DNA of 64,000 nucleotides from Amoebidium appalachense. Lineage: Eukaryota; Ichthyosporea. The position numbers and the translations under genes are program-made. A model generated the notes under the pieces. The model was not told the origin of the DNA, made no database searches, and saw only the letters and a program-made list of their open reading frames with translations. Numbering within the stretch: the stretch's first letter is position 1; the number at the start of each line of letters is the position of its first letter. Below, one piece after another: positions 1-12,699 of this stretch. The stretch spans positions 9,300,001 to 9,364,000 of the forward strand of contig CAVNZM010000006.1 of NCBI GenBank assembly GCA_963693365.1, in the 5' to 3' direction.

Positions 1-187
1 TCCGCATTCAAACCCCCCCCCCCCCCCCCCCCCCCCCCCTTCCCTTTGGGCTCACCTTTCCGCCTCCTACTGAAATTGCTCCCTAACGAACATCCGATGA
101 TTGAGATTTTTCACCGGGCCCCTTTCTGCCAACAAAACCAGGGCAACCATAGGGCTTCTCTGACGCAGATATCCCTTTTGCTTGCAG

Positions 188-751
188 AGCATGCAGCAAA
201 TTGCACAAAAAGATGCCGCTCAAGCTCGTCCCAGGGCTAAGGTTGTAGGGGAGCCTCGGAAGTCATCCCAACGCAGCATGCCTGGTGGGTCTTACAAACT
301 CCCGCCTCCCCTTCTCCCATTTTCCCGAATATGCATACAGATCATATCTGGTTTCGGAAGCCACCCTTTCCTCTCTGCCCCCCCCCTCCCCCCCCCCCCC
401 CCCCCCCCCCACACACACACACATGCACGCACACACAGACCTAAAAAAGGAATAAGGTCTCGGCAACCAAGGGTGCAGAGGACGGACAAAGGAACACATG
501 TTCGCACTAAGTTTTATGTTTTTGCTGCTCGGCTTTGGACACCTTAGTTTCGCAACTCCCCTTCTAAAACTTTCGGAAGCAGTTAGCTTCCTTTTTTTTC
601 CCCCTCTCATTTCTTATGACTGCTTCCTTTTTTCACCTTCTCGCTCTGTTTTTCTTTTAGCAAAGGTTTCCAGCTAGTTTGTAAAGACACATTGGCTTTT
701 CCATAGCATCCATACGTAGTAAGTTTCCATGCCTATTTATATCTGCTTTCC

Positions 752-782
<31 letters not shown>

Positions 783-1615
783 AAAAAAAAAAAAAAGAAA
801 GAAAGAAAAGAAAGAAAAGACACCAAACAACAAAAGACACGAGGTGAAGTTTTTGATTACTTGAACACAGAATCGCTGCAACCTTAAGATTATCCTTATG
901 GGCTTTTCACCATCAGCAACACAGCATGTCATAGGGAAAAATAACACGATGTGTGCCTCGCCAACATAGATATGTGTTCTCAGGAAGCAACAGGGAAGAA
1001 CTAACAGGTATTTGTATGATTCACAGAGATGATGCAATCGCGCCGGCGTTCATCCCGTCTAGAAGGCACTGCCCCCAAGAGCTACAAAGAGGATCAACTC
1101 GAAAAAGTATTTCTCCCCTCCCTTACCCCCCCCCCCCCCCCCCCCCAAACATCCCCCCATCCCTTGTCCCTAAAAACACAGCCATCTTAGTCCCCCCCCC
1201 CCCCCTCCCCCCACCCCTGCCCCCCTTCCCCTTCCTCCCCGCGGTCTTCCTCTCAGCCAGCCACTAGGTGCATGGTGCCTCTAGTTCCCTCCGTAGCTAC
1301 ATTGGGGTTGCCTGGCATGTGTGTTGTCTTGTGGTAGCATAAGTCTCTTTCAATGAAGGCAAACATCCATTGCAACCCAATTCTACCACTGGCAGACTTA
1401 ATACCAAAAACAATAGCAGGGATCATCGATCTGCGAGGTTACGCTTTCTGTTTTATGTTTTGGGTAGCTTTTTGCGACTTGGTATCCCTTAAGCCACACA
1501 CAGCACACTGACCAATCAGTTCATCTGCAGATCGAAAAGCGCATCACACGGGGTGGCCGTGAAAACGAGCCCAGACCGGAAATCTACGAAGAAAAGCACA
1601 TCCAGGCCTTGGGTA

Positions 1616-1651
<36 letters not shown>

Positions 1652-2219
1652 CCACCGCCGCCGCTCCCCGCCCAAGTGCTCCCCTGCAACTCTTCGTTTT
1701 CTCCTTCCCTCCGCATTACTCAGCTATTCACCAATCAACTCACCCCGCCGCTATTCTCCCCCCCCCCCCCCCCCTCCCCCTCCCTCCTCCCCGGATCTTT
1801 GCTCAATGTTTTAACCCACCAGGCACGTTCAAAGAGGAGTGGCAGCTGTTTACAGACGGCTTCAAGGTGGCTGGGGACATCACCAGCAGAATATACGACA
1901 AGGGCACGGGGGAGACATGTCACCAGGTAGGGCCCTCCTGTGTGCGCATCATTCTTTTCGCTCTCAAATTTAGCCTTTCTTACACTACCCCACCAACCGT
2001 TCCTATGCACGAGTACATGTGAAGGACTTTTTGTATGGGTGTCCGGTTCACGTGATCAGATTTACCCTGTGCGGGGCGGATTTGTTGCGAACTGAACTAC
2101 ATATCCTCACTCCCCCTGGCTTTCCCTTGCTCTGTTTCTCTCTTCCCTTTCCCCAACATAGCAAGCCTGCAATAACCCTGAGTCAACACCCCATACGATA
2201 TATCCGGTACTTTGAACCA

Positions 2220-2256
<37 letters not shown>

Positions 2257-2622
2257 CCCCCGCCCTGCCCCGCCCAACACGCAAAAAAAAAAAAAAAAAA
2301 GGGAAAAAAAAAAAAGGGGGGGGGGGGGGGAAAGAGGGAAAGAAAAAACACCAACACGTGTATGCCAACCAATATTCTCTTCCCCTTCCAGTGCCGGCAA
2401 AAGACCCTCGGTCTGCGCACACGCTGCACCATCTGCCATAACTGCGACAACCACAACCCTCACTGGATCGAGAATGATTCCCCCTGCACAAATTGCGACT
2501 CCGAGCCCCCAAAGAAAGGCTTTTTCTGTGGTGACTGCCTGTGGATGCGGTATGTGTGTGCCCCATGAGCATTTCTTTGCTGGACCACTAGAGTCATCCC
2601 CCCCCCCCCCCCCCCCCCCCCC

Positions 2623-2687
<65 letters not shown>

Positions 2688-2782
2688 TTGTTGCGTATTC
2701 TGTGTGTGTGCTGTGTTTGCAAATTCTGCAGTGTGTTGTCCGTAGAAAATGTGTACTTCGTACTCCGCAACACATCCTAATC

Positions 2783-2816
<34 letters not shown>

Positions 2817-3137
2817 TTGGGATCGGTTTTCCTATTCAAGTACCCCCACCAAGGATTGATCGTCCATTGTGCCATTGTTCAATACTTTGTGTCTTCTCTT
2901 TGCAGCTATGGCGAGAACGTCAAGGAGGCACGTGCAAATCCAGAATGGAAGGTATGCATCCTGCGCTGCTTATTTCTTATTCCCCCCCCCCCCCCTCCCT
3001 TTCCGCCAACTACACACACACACATACACACACACCATCCCTTTTCATTCGAGAAAACTCTGTCTCATGTTTTCATGTTGCTGTCCGATAGTTCCTGATT
3101 TCCATCCAGTGAGCTGCAGTATGTTCATCGTTTGCCA

Positions 3138-3168
<31 letters not shown>

Positions 3169-4319
3169 ACGCACGGGTTTAGCATCTAGTTTTTCCTCCT
3201 CTTCCCTTGGCAACTTCCCCCCCCCCCCCCCCCCCCCCCCAAATGATTGCTCATAAGTACTACATATTGTTTTAACGGCATGATGCGAAAGACTGAGAAA
3301 TGGAAAGCAGAATTCTAATGTAGCCCATGAAGGCTTTAGCTGGTGTACTCCCAAGGACGTCTATACTCCTCCCAACTCATGAATCATGTGCTCTCTCAAT
3401 ATTCCGTTGTGGACGCAAGGCTAACCCTTCGTCTTCTCTTTCCTTCCCCCTCCGTGTGTGCACACACACACACATACGCACACACACACACACACACACA
3501 CACAAACCACACACACACACACACACACAGTGCCCCGTGTGCCGGGACATCTGCAACTGCAGTGCGCAAGGCTGTCTGCGCAGCAAGAGGCAGTGGGGGC
3601 CTACGGGCACCATGTACCGCACAGCCCTGGCCGAGGGCTACCAGAGTGTCGCACACTACCTCGTCTACACCCGCCAACGGTAAATTCCTCCCCCCCCCCC
3701 CCCCCCCCTCCCCTTCCCCCGCGGCCCCTCTCTATGCATCATTCATATCCCCCATATCTTTTGCCACGTCCCCCCACCCCCTCCCCCCTGGGGGGGGGGG
3801 GGGGGGGGAAGACGAGTGTTCCCCTCCACGCGTCTTTCATTATCTTAACATTCTTACCCCACCATCCAACATCTTTTGCTGCTTTCCCAAGCATACCCTC
3901 CCCCCTTCATCACATTTTGCCTCACCAGTAATGCACACCCTACCCCCAAAATCCTCTTGCAACTGCCTAAGAGAAACCACATTCAGCAAGTCAGAACACC
4001 TCCCCCCCCCCCCACCCCCCCTTTGCTCCTTGTTTGCGTACCGACTTTTTTCACCCATCCACAGTGTGACATCGGCCAAGTGTTTTCTCGTTTCAGCATA
4101 GGGCTGTGTTTGGGCACCCGTATAGTAGTCTGTCCCGATGGCTGTCATATGTAAGGCCAAATGAATCCCCCCCCCCTTTCCCGCCCCTCGCACACAATCA
4201 TATTTTTCCCTCCTCCCCCCGTCTCCCCTTCCACTATGCACTAATATCTCTTTCCACGCAGGCACATAGTTGAGCAGGAAGAGAAGGAGAACCAGGAGGC
4301 AGAGGAGAAGGAGGAGTGA
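188..4319 (+). CDS. CDCA7: CDCA7-like 4CXXC zinc-finger protein (5' end possibly outside window)
   Basis: Nine exons join in phase: 188-284, 984-1007 (24-nt microexon), 1027-1106, 1531-1612, 1823-1926, 2392-2549, 2906-2951, 3531-3679, 4262-4319, giving 265 codons and TGA at 4317-4319. The central exons encode RIYDKGTGETCHQ, then CRQKT, CTICHNC, FFCGDC, then CPVCRDICNCS and GPTGTMYRTA, the cysteine pattern of the zf-4CXXC_R1 domain of CDCA7. Upstream is a basic SRRRSSRLEG stretch, as in CDCA7; the tail is Glu/Lys-rich. In animals and plants CDCA7 recruits the HELLS/DDM1 remodeller to hemimethylated DNA and supports maintenance methylation in the nucleus; that role is inferred here. The first visible exon follows an AG acceptor. 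An ATG at 191 could be the start, but a further 5' exon to the left cannot be excluded. All donors are GT. Confidence 0.88.
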
Positions 4320-4970
4320 GCCTGCTGGTAGACGGCATGCACCAACTCTGAGCTCCCAGGTATCAGATGTCATATCGAACGTTCCTATATTAGGTACAAT
4401 ATTTGTATGTGTATGTAGATGTGCAAGTGCTCTGTAAATGGTTTGTCTAGAGCACTAGGCAGTGATAGATGGGATTTTAGTGACTGGCCGCGCGATCCAG
4501 AGGTGTCACGTGTTGCTTGGGAGAAAAAAGTTTTGTGCAGACTTGCATGTTTGAAAAAGTTAGTTGTGGATCTCTGTTTTGTGAGAACGAACTTGCATTG
4601 CACAGCACAAAGATGAGACGTTTGGATGGCCATTGAATCGATGGGAGGTTGTACCAATCATACCAAATTTATATCTTTTATAAGGCTATGTGCCGTGGAA
4701 AATGCGGAAAGTTTGGCACTATTTGTGGCGCTGTTTTTTATACGAAATGCACGTTTGTGTTCGCAAAACAGCGCTCAAGCACACACCATCAACCCGCGTA
4801 CCTAACCTGCACCTAAAGACAAGCAAATGTGCTTGGACTCAAATATAGTGGGCCTGAATCCCTTCTCATAATCTTAGCCAGCTACCGCTTTAGCCCCCTT
4901 CTTACCGGATTCCGAAGAGTGTTGCGTGATAATGAATTTGATACAGTATACCGTTATATGAAGAAGCCCC

Positions 4971-4976
4971 AATAAA
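4971..4976 (+). promoter_or_regulatory. Candidate polyadenylation signal AATAAA
   Basis: AATAAA lies about 650 nt after the stop of the CDCA7-like gene, in unique sequence without other coding signal. It is a plausible poly(A) signal for that gene, but a hexamer alone is weak evidence. Confidence 0.35.
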
Positions 4977-5167
4977 GCTGGTGAATATGTATGGTGAAGT
5001 TATGGTGAAGCCCTGATAAAGATTCGTGTGGCCTCTTCAGTCGTTGTTACAGTCAGTGACCTGTGACTGTCGTCATCAAAAAGCGGGAAGGGGGGAGGGA
5101 GGGGGGGGGGGGGGCGCGCGAAAAGAGCCAAAAATTCAAGCGCCCCGGAGAGGGGGGGAGGGGGGGG

Positions 5168-5212
5168 GGGCAGCATATATGGTGTATAAAGCATACACCA
5201 TATATGCTGCCC
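5168..5212. repeat. Perfect 20-bp inverted repeat (hairpin)
   Basis: Arms 5168-5187 and 5193-5212 are exact reverse complements around the 5-nt spacer AAAGC. The core contains CATATATGG. It sits directly 3' of a G-rich run, about 190 nt beyond the candidate CDCA7 poly(A) signal. It could be a cruciform or a remnant of a foldback element; nothing in the sequence fixes a function. Confidence 0.8.
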
Positions 5213-7657
5213 TCTACACCTCCTCTTCTACACCAACCGGATAGACCAACTGGGGCCAAGTGGCCGTGATGTGACATATGAACTTGAGGTCGACGACCCA
5301 TGGCCACGACGTCGGCCTACTGCATTGCTCATGAATGTAGATTGGACTGAAGCACCTACAAATGTACGATACAACAGTCGCCTCGTGCTTGTTTGGTTTT
5401 ACCATTTGGCAGCTGAAGGAGGCCTGTTGTAGGGAAGGCCGCAAACATATTGCCTGCTAGAGTTGAACCAAAGTAAATTACACACGGCACACGCCGTTGA
5501 GGGCTTGACGATGTGCATGAAGAAGCACTCATCCACCCGAACACTAGGCTACCTAGTGTAGCACACAACCTTGCATGCGCATACACACACCTTTTGTTAT
5601 AGCAAGGGAGGGGGAAGGGGGCCGGGGGTAGAATGCCGAGCACAGTTCAGGGCACATGCAAAAGCAAACCGTTCAGGTATGCAACAATTAGAGCAACACG
5701 CTTCAGTGTGCAGCACAAGCAGAACCCGTTCTCAGGGGAAGGCCTAAGTCTGAGTCTCGTTCCCTCGGCCGAAGACGGGGACGGGGGGCCTGAAAGAGAG
5801 AGGGCGACAGGGCAGGCGCGGGAAGGGGGGAGAGGGGCGTGAGGGCCGGGAAGGAGATCCAGTGGGGGGGGAAGGGGGGGGGGGGGGGGGGGAAGAGAGC
5901 CTGAGAGAGATCTAGAGAAATGGAGGGGGGGAGGGGGGGGGGGGGTAGAATGGGGGGGGGGGAGGGGCGGAGAGGGAGGGGGAAGGGGAGAGGGAGGAAG
6001 GGGGACGGGACATGGGATGCTGGGAGGGGAGGGGGGGGTTGGGGGGAAAGAGAGCGCGCGAGAGAGAGAGATAGAGAGACTCTCGGAAGGGGGGGGGGGG
6101 GGGGGGGGGGGGGGAGCGAGAGAGAGAGCAAAAAGAGAGAGAGGGAAACGGAGTGAGAGAGAGAAACGGAATGAGCCGGGGAGAAGTATATAGCGTGTGA
6201 GAGAGCGGAAGGAAGGGGCGGGGAGGGGGGGGGGGAGGGGGGGGGGGAGGCTACGGGACTGGACGGAGGAGGATACAGGAGTGACGGAGAGATGTACGTA
6301 CAGGCAAAGCGCGGGAGCAACCCGAGCCTCGCGTGAGAGGGGGTGCACAGAAAGCGATAAATTTTTTTTTGGGGGGGGGGGGCATATAGAATTTAACAAA
6401 AAGGTGCAAGAACTTACTAAGGGGGGTGCATTGAGCGTATGTATACAGTAGAAAGACTCCCGACTTCTTAGAGTCTATCCAATCAGCTGTGCAAAACTTT
6501 TGACCGGGAATAAAGCTGCGCCACATGGCCACATTACTTGCCACAAACTCATGCGAGCGTGACCGCCTCAATTCGCACACGGAGAAATAACTGCACGGGC
6601 TTTTGATTTTTCTAGATCTCCGGTTCCTTCCCCCATGAATGTGATGGGGAGAGCTGGAATACAATAAGACGGTACTCGGAGTAGATGTGTACATAGCTAG
6701 GCACGTTTTACTGAGCCCTCCGGAAGGCCTAGGAACGATGCACTGTGTACAAGCTGGGTCCATCTCCAAAAGGAATGAGAAGCACTTCAACACCGTGACG
6801 CCACTTCCAAGCCGGAGCTAGAAAATGACTTCTGGAGAAATGAAAACTGAGAGCATGCAACAAATGCCCATGAGCTGAGTTGGGCTGGCTGTGGGCAGGC
6901 CCGGCGGGCTGGGTGTATGTAACCTGGGTACGCTCTGACCGGGGCCTCTACATATTTATGGCCGCTGTTCAACTATTACAGTTACAAATAGCTGTTACAA
7001 GCCTGGTTTTTTCCCATATGCATCGTTTTGCCTTGATAACAGGAAAACATGGTGTCTCGCTTGAGTTCAGGCCTGAGCTGTAGGTCATACCCAGGGTTCG
7101 ACATTTGGGTTTCACAGTCGGGTATTTTCCGAGGTTTTGTGACGTCACGCATTTTGGCCTCGCGAAAGGTGGGGTAATTCCGGGATAAACATGCTTTGGA
7201 TATATCAGATATAATTATGCATACCTATCCGCTAGTATGTAAATATATCCTGTAGCTGGCAGCCCGAGAAGCCAAAACACACATGGTTCTGGTGAAAACT
7301 CTGTCTTGTTTTTCACCACGTACGTACGCATGTAACCACCCGCCTACCGCTCCTACCCGCACCATTATAACCTGAGACAGCCAGTCTAATACTTTCGTTT
7401 AGGTGTTATAATCGCCTGTTTATCTCAGCATAGAGACATTGTGTTGCTGACTAACTTCAATGAATAGAGGCGCGCGCAGCGCGCCGCCCGCTGAAAAGCT
7501 TTACCGAGTGTGACCACATTCGCATCGATTCCTGTGTGCTAAGTTCTCTCCGTGTCTCTAGCTTGTGGTCCTTTCTTAAATAAGTCTCTCTCGTGAGGAT
7601 TTTTCTTACGATCACTTCCCTTCCTGGGGCGCCCGCGCACCCCCTTCTAGAGATCTG

Positions 7658-8310
<653 letters not shown>

Positions 8311-8656
8311 TCTTTCTCTCTGAAGTTAACCCCCTCTCCCCCCTCCCCCCACCCCTCCCTCACTACCTTTCCAGCTCTCTCTCTGCCTGTCTCCTCCGCC
8401 TACAGGCAACTGGGCTTTCTTTCCAGCTCCAACCGTGACGTATTATCCCTCTCGTTGTTCCCCCCTCCCCCCCCCCCCCCTCCTCCCGCCGGCCCCTCCG
8501 GCCCAGCCAACTTTCCAAACGTCCTTTGTCTCCCCCCCTCCCCCTCCCCCCCCCCCCCCCACACACACACACGCACACACACAGTATGTATCTTCCTTCT
8601 CTGATCCTCTGCTCAACTCCCCCCCCCCAACCCCACCCCAACCCCACCCCCCTCCC

Positions 8657-8724
8657 GCCCTTCCTCCAATCGATATCCTTCGCTTCCTCCCGCCCTTCCT
8701 CCAATCGATATCCTTCGCTCCCTT
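8657..8724. repeat. Tandem duplication, ~34-bp unit
   Basis: Two adjacent near-identical copies contain CTCCAATCGATATCCTTCGC, followed by C-rich sequence. They sit in a C/T-rich low-complexity region with no gene. Confidence 0.75.
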
Positions 8725-9045
8725 CCCCCATTCCCTGCAAATGGCACTGAACATCAAAGAGACTTACATATCGGCTAGGCAAGCACCTTTCAACCCTCCC
8801 TTACACAATACTGATAATAGCCTTCCTAATCTTAACAACCCCCCCTGTACCCCCCCCCCCCCCCCCCCCCCCCCCTCCCTCCCTCTCCTCTCCTCTCTCT
8901 CCGGCCGGGGCCCCCATCTTCTCCCCCGGCTGGCGGGCCCCGGGTCCGCCCGAGCCCGCCCCAAAGCCTTCACCGATTGAAATCCCAATAGGCACTGTGA
9001 CGATAGAACGAGATATTTCATTTTAGAGATAGACAAGTGTAATCG

Positions 9046-9663
9046 ATGCCCTCAATCCCTCTTCCCCCCCGATTCACCAACGCTACTTCTGAATGTCCTC
9101 AGCCTACCCTCTTTCCACCTGATTCTTCCTCTCGCTATCTCACTCCCTCTTTCTTTTCTTTTCCTGTTTTTCCTGCCTTTTCGCGTTATTACCATACGCA
9201 GTATAAGTTTCTTTCTCGTTCTGATAGAGAAATCAAAGGTACAACTCAGTCGGCATGTGTTATGTTCCTTAGGCAACACCGTACTGATCATTATCGCTTT
9301 TTGGGAGCTTTGGCAGGATACATTTCTCCTGCTGTACGTATGGATACCACCCTAGTAGATAAGTCTGTATGGTGCTCTGATGTTGATATTGCCTGGGAAG
9401 TTGTGCAGTGGCGCTGTAATTCTTGTTTTCATCGCCGCTGGTGCCACTTTTGTGCTGACCTTTTTAATCGCAAGCATGTTGATAGGTGTGAATTTTTATG
9501 TCGCGTTTTACCTCTTTCCCTCCGGGTATCTGCTACACTAGCTGGCAATGTGAACACTTTAGACTTTTTGTTGAATTCTGTTGGTCGTCACATTGAGTAT
9601 TTATATGATTTTCACACAGTGTTCAGGTATCTCAGTATGCACTTGTTACTGGATAACTCGTGA
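9046..9663 (+). pseudogene. LINE-like ORF fragment, left arm (205 aa open)
   Basis: An open frame of 205 codons ends in LLLDNS and a stop at 9661-9663. Its second half contains RWCHFCADLFNRKHVDRCE, a C-x2-C-x8-H-x3-C array resembling the zinc-binding tail found C-terminal to the reverse transcriptase in many non-LTR retrotransposon ORF2 proteins. No reverse-transcriptase catalytic motifs are visible, so this would be only a 3' fragment. The N-terminal start is arbitrary. The LINE assignment is an inference from the Cys/His spacing and from its presence in two inverted copies. Confidence 0.4.
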
Positions 9664-10380
9664 AGTTTTTATTGTCTCCTCAGTATGCCGTGCATACTTG
9701 CATATCTTTCCGTCGAATCAATCCAGTCAAAAGAAAAAAAAATATCCGGGATTGAATGACCCCCAGAAACAGTGCTTTTTCATGTAGGTAGCTTTTTTTT
9801 CCTTCTTTTGACTGGATTTATTCGACGGAAAGATATGCAAGTATGCACGGCATACTGAGAAGACAATAAAAAAACAACTTCACGAGTTATCCAGTAACAA
9901 GTGCATACTGAGATACCTGAACACTGTGTGAAAAGCATATAAATACTCAATGTGACGACCAACAGAATTCAACAAAAAGTCTAAAGTGGTCACATTGCCA
10001 GCCAGTGTAGCAGACACCCGTAGGGAAAGAGGTAAAACGCGACATAAAAACTCACACCTATCAACATGCTTGCGATCATCAGTAAAAGATTCAGCACAAA
10101 AGTGGCACCAGCGGCGATGAAAATATATCATCCTGCCAAAGCTCCCAAAAAGCGATCAGTACGGTGTTGTCTAAGGAACATAACACATGCCGACTGAGTT
10201 TTACCTTTGATTTCTCTATCAGAACGAGAAAGAAACTTATAGGTACTGCGTATGGTAAAAATAACGCGAAAAGGCAGAAAAAACAGGAAGAGAAAAGAAA
10301 GAGGGAGTGAGATAGTGAGACGAAGAATCAGGTTGAAAGAGGGTAGGCTGAGGACATTCAGAATATAGCGTTGGTGAATT
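9071..10380. repeat. Large inverted repeat of LINE-like coding sequence
   Basis: The left arm (about 9071-9742) and right arm (about 9793-10380) are near-identical reverse complements around a ~50-bp spacer. The right arm lacks about 100 bp present on the left (after ~9322) and carries small indels. The arms converge, each ending with the same reading frame and stop. Such a palindrome would fold into a very long hairpin if transcribed. Confidence 0.85.
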
Positions 10381-10557
10381 GGGAGAGACGAGGGATGGAG
10401 GCAGCGGGGGGAAAGAAAGCATAAAGAGGGTGACCATCAGGTATCCTAACTAAATGAAAACAAAAACGAAGAGACAATTCCTCCATACGACAAACAGCAG
10501 ACGACAATCCAAACATACTGATTAAGGGAGGCACAAACCGAGTACGATTTGAAACTC
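9880..10557 (-). pseudogene. LINE-like ORF fragment, right arm (disrupted)
   Basis: This is the inverted copy of the frame in the left arm, with the same C-terminus (RYLSMHLLLDNS) and Cys/His array (WCHFCAESFTDDRKHVDRCE). About 35 codons are missing before the array compared with the left arm. Further 5' on this strand (about 10380-10540) another frame begins MFGLSSAVCRMEEL and breaks near 10380, suggesting this arm preserves more upstream sequence but is frameshifted. It is decayed and probably non-functional. Confidence 0.4.
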
Positions 10558-11187
10558 GCAGCGCTATAGCGCAGTACCCTGAAAATCGTCGAACTCTTTC
10601 AGCGCCACGGTCGCCTCGCGAGGTGGGGCGCAGGCCAATATATAGGTAACTTCACAGAGGCAGCCAGGCAGACATATATAGACACAAAAACCTTGTAACC
10701 CTTGTGTACCCCATAGTACCCTAGTCGCCCAAGGTAGAGTACCCCGTCCCTCAGCAAGTGGGGTATTTTGTTTTCGGGGTGGGGTATTTTGTAGGGTATT
10801 TTCCGGGAATTGTCTAACCCTGGACTCATACCAATGCGCAGCTCAAACCGCCAGCACCATTCCCATACCGTAAGCCCAAAAACCATATACGATTGGTCTG
10901 GCAAATCAGATAAAAATGAAAAAAAGGCAAAAATGTGTTGCTAACCAGTACTATTGGCTTAGAATCACGTATTTACTTTGCATATAGGCATGGGTCAGCT
11001 TTTGGCGCAACTGAAAAGTATAAATACTAGGAATGAGCGCCGCCCCCTATGTACTATCAGTTTCACACGTGTTTCGAGATGATACTCCATTGCAGCCGTT
11101 TACCATACTTTGCAAACTGATAAAGATGTTTCTAGGTCACCTCGAGCAATAACATCACAATGTACGCGCGCTATAGGATACATAAAA

Positions 11188-12222
11188 ATGTTTGCACTAG
11201 TTATTAACGCGAATTGGCAAGTCGCAAGCATATGCGACCCTGATGTTTGCGTAGGGCCTGCCATACAAAGTGCCGTGGGCCAACACCTAGCAACACTTAT
11301 TCCATCACTCAAAGACGAGCCTGAAAACCTTTACTTATCGATAATCAGGGGCTCAACGCTTGAATGCACACGCGAATCTTCACCGTTGGCGGCAAGGCCT
11401 TTCTTCCTCAGCTACGTCGCAGACTTCCCACACGCAGCCTCAGGCCGTCTTATTGTATTTCAAGAAGCAAAGGAGGTGGCAGAATTTCAACACTGCAACC
11501 CATTTGGGGGACACATGCAAACCACCATTTTGCAAGTGTCTTCCATCGGCCGCATCGAACATGCACCCCGCTGCAGCCCTACGCTCTTTGGGTATGAAGC
11601 GAGCGAGTTGGTTGGGCAGCCAATTATGAGGTTTGTGGCTGATGAAGAGCTGCCACAATTTTGTCGGAAACTGGACGAATTGGGGCGTCACGGTATTGGA
11701 ACGTTCACGACCCGCATGTTGCGTTCACGCACCCACACGTCGGAAAATCTACCATCTACCACCCAAGATGGCGAACAAGAGCTCGTTGACGTGGAGATTT
11801 GGGGCAAGACAGGTCCACACGGCTCGATTTTTCTCGTATTGATCGAAGAAGACCTGGCTGGGCTGCAGGAAAACGGCGTCCTGCAGGTGAAACAAGTGGA
11901 AGAGGTTGAGTTGGAGAGCACATCAAAGGGGTGGTTGCAAGGGTACGACATATTGACTCCGGTTGTCGAGAGCCTGCGCTTTCTCGTGTCAGGGGTGTTG
12001 GCCGCGCGTCCTTATATTATGTGTGTGCTATCCTTCCTGCAGTGTGTCTCGGGTGCATGTTATAGCACGACGGGCCATTTGGCTGCTCGGGGTATTAATG
12101 CTGCAAGACTACTTTTCAAACTCGTGCAACCTGTCTTGCAAAGCAAGATGATGGCCTATTTTGTACCAAGTTGTATGAATGCTGCTACAGCAAACGTTAT
12201 GGTGAGCCCTATGACCTCGTAG
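11188..12222 (+). CDS. PAS-domain protein, apparently intronless
   Basis: ATG at 11188 opens 344 codons to TAG at 12220-12222 without a needed intron. Residues ~1-95 form a first divergent PAS-like unit (MFALVINANWQVASICD). Residues ~130-230 form a clearer PAS fold: SPTLFGYEASELVGQPIMRF, then VADEELPQFC, ending LVDVEIWGKT and SIFLVLIEED. The last ~90 residues are hydrophobic and unassigned. PAS domains sense ligands, redox state or light, or mediate dimerisation; no output domain is visible, so the signal and partner are unknown. The frame extends 26 codons upstream from non-ATG codons; the ATG was chosen because the PAS fold begins there. No homopolymer-rich introns interrupt it, unlike neighbouring genes. 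Confidence 0.6.
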   Translation: MFALVINANWQVASICDPDVCVGPAIQSAVGQHLATLIPSLKDEPENLYLSIIRGSTLECTRESSPLAARPFFLSYVADFPHAASGRLIVFQEAKEVAEFQHCNPFGGHMQTTILQVSSIGRIEHAPRCSPTLFGYEASELVGQPIMRFVADEELPQFCRKLDELGRHGIGTFTTRMLRSRTHTSENLPSTTQDGEQELVDVEIWGKTGPHGSIFLVLIEEDLAGLQENGVLQVKQVEEVELESTSKGWLQGYDILTPVVESLRFLVSGVLAARPYIMCVLSFLQCVSGACYSTTGHLAARGINAARLLFKLVQPVLQSKMMAYFVPSCMNAATANVMVSPMTS

Positions 12223-12523
12223 AGTTTATAGGCCAAAGGTTCACTTTTACTTAAGATAAATAGTTGATATGATGCACATGAATGTGATCAAGGTAGTTGA
12301 AATGTGTGACTATGGTAGTGTAGTTTGTGGCTATGCTTGCAATTAGCCAATATAAAAGTTTAATGGAAAGGTTTAAAAAGGTTGATGGGATGGATTATAG
12401 GGCACTGAAGATTGCTTCATGTTTTTGTTATGAATAACTTTAAATTCATAATCAGGACGGCTTTGTGAACATAGATTGAAGCCGTAAGAATACGTGTTGT
12501 TCCGAACATGCTTCCCAACCCAG

Positions 12524-12529
12524 AATAAA
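12524..12529 (+). promoter_or_regulatory. Candidate polyadenylation signal AATAAA
   Basis: AATAAA about 300 nt downstream of the PAS ORF stop, in AT-rich unique sequence. It is the most likely 3' end signal for that gene, based on the hexamer alone. Confidence 0.4.
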
Positions 12530-12699
12530 GACGAGAGTCCGTAGATGTTGCATTTCCAAATAAGTCTCTACTTTCTTCCTTTTGTATACGGCTTATAAGT
12601 ATTCTTATACTACGTAAGGCTTGCAGACACGGTCGCACAGTCCACACATACATTCACCACAAGTAAGGTTGCACGACAAGACACAAGCTCCAGCATTAT

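Larger units (their letters stand above)
4320..7091. other. Non-coding stretch with purine-rich low-complexity block
   Basis: The first ~650 nt are probably 3' UTR of the CDCA7-like gene. A perfect hairpin lies at 5168-5212. From about 5750 to 6260 the + strand is almost purely purine (GA/G runs). Open frames here translate to low complexity or to unrecognised protein without splice context. I see no supportable gene. Confidence 0.6.

Noticed and set aside
5647-6399. 250-aa Pro/Ser-rich ORF on the - strand
   Set aside because: Product of a purine-rich low-complexity block; no conserved motif and all frames of the block are similarly open.
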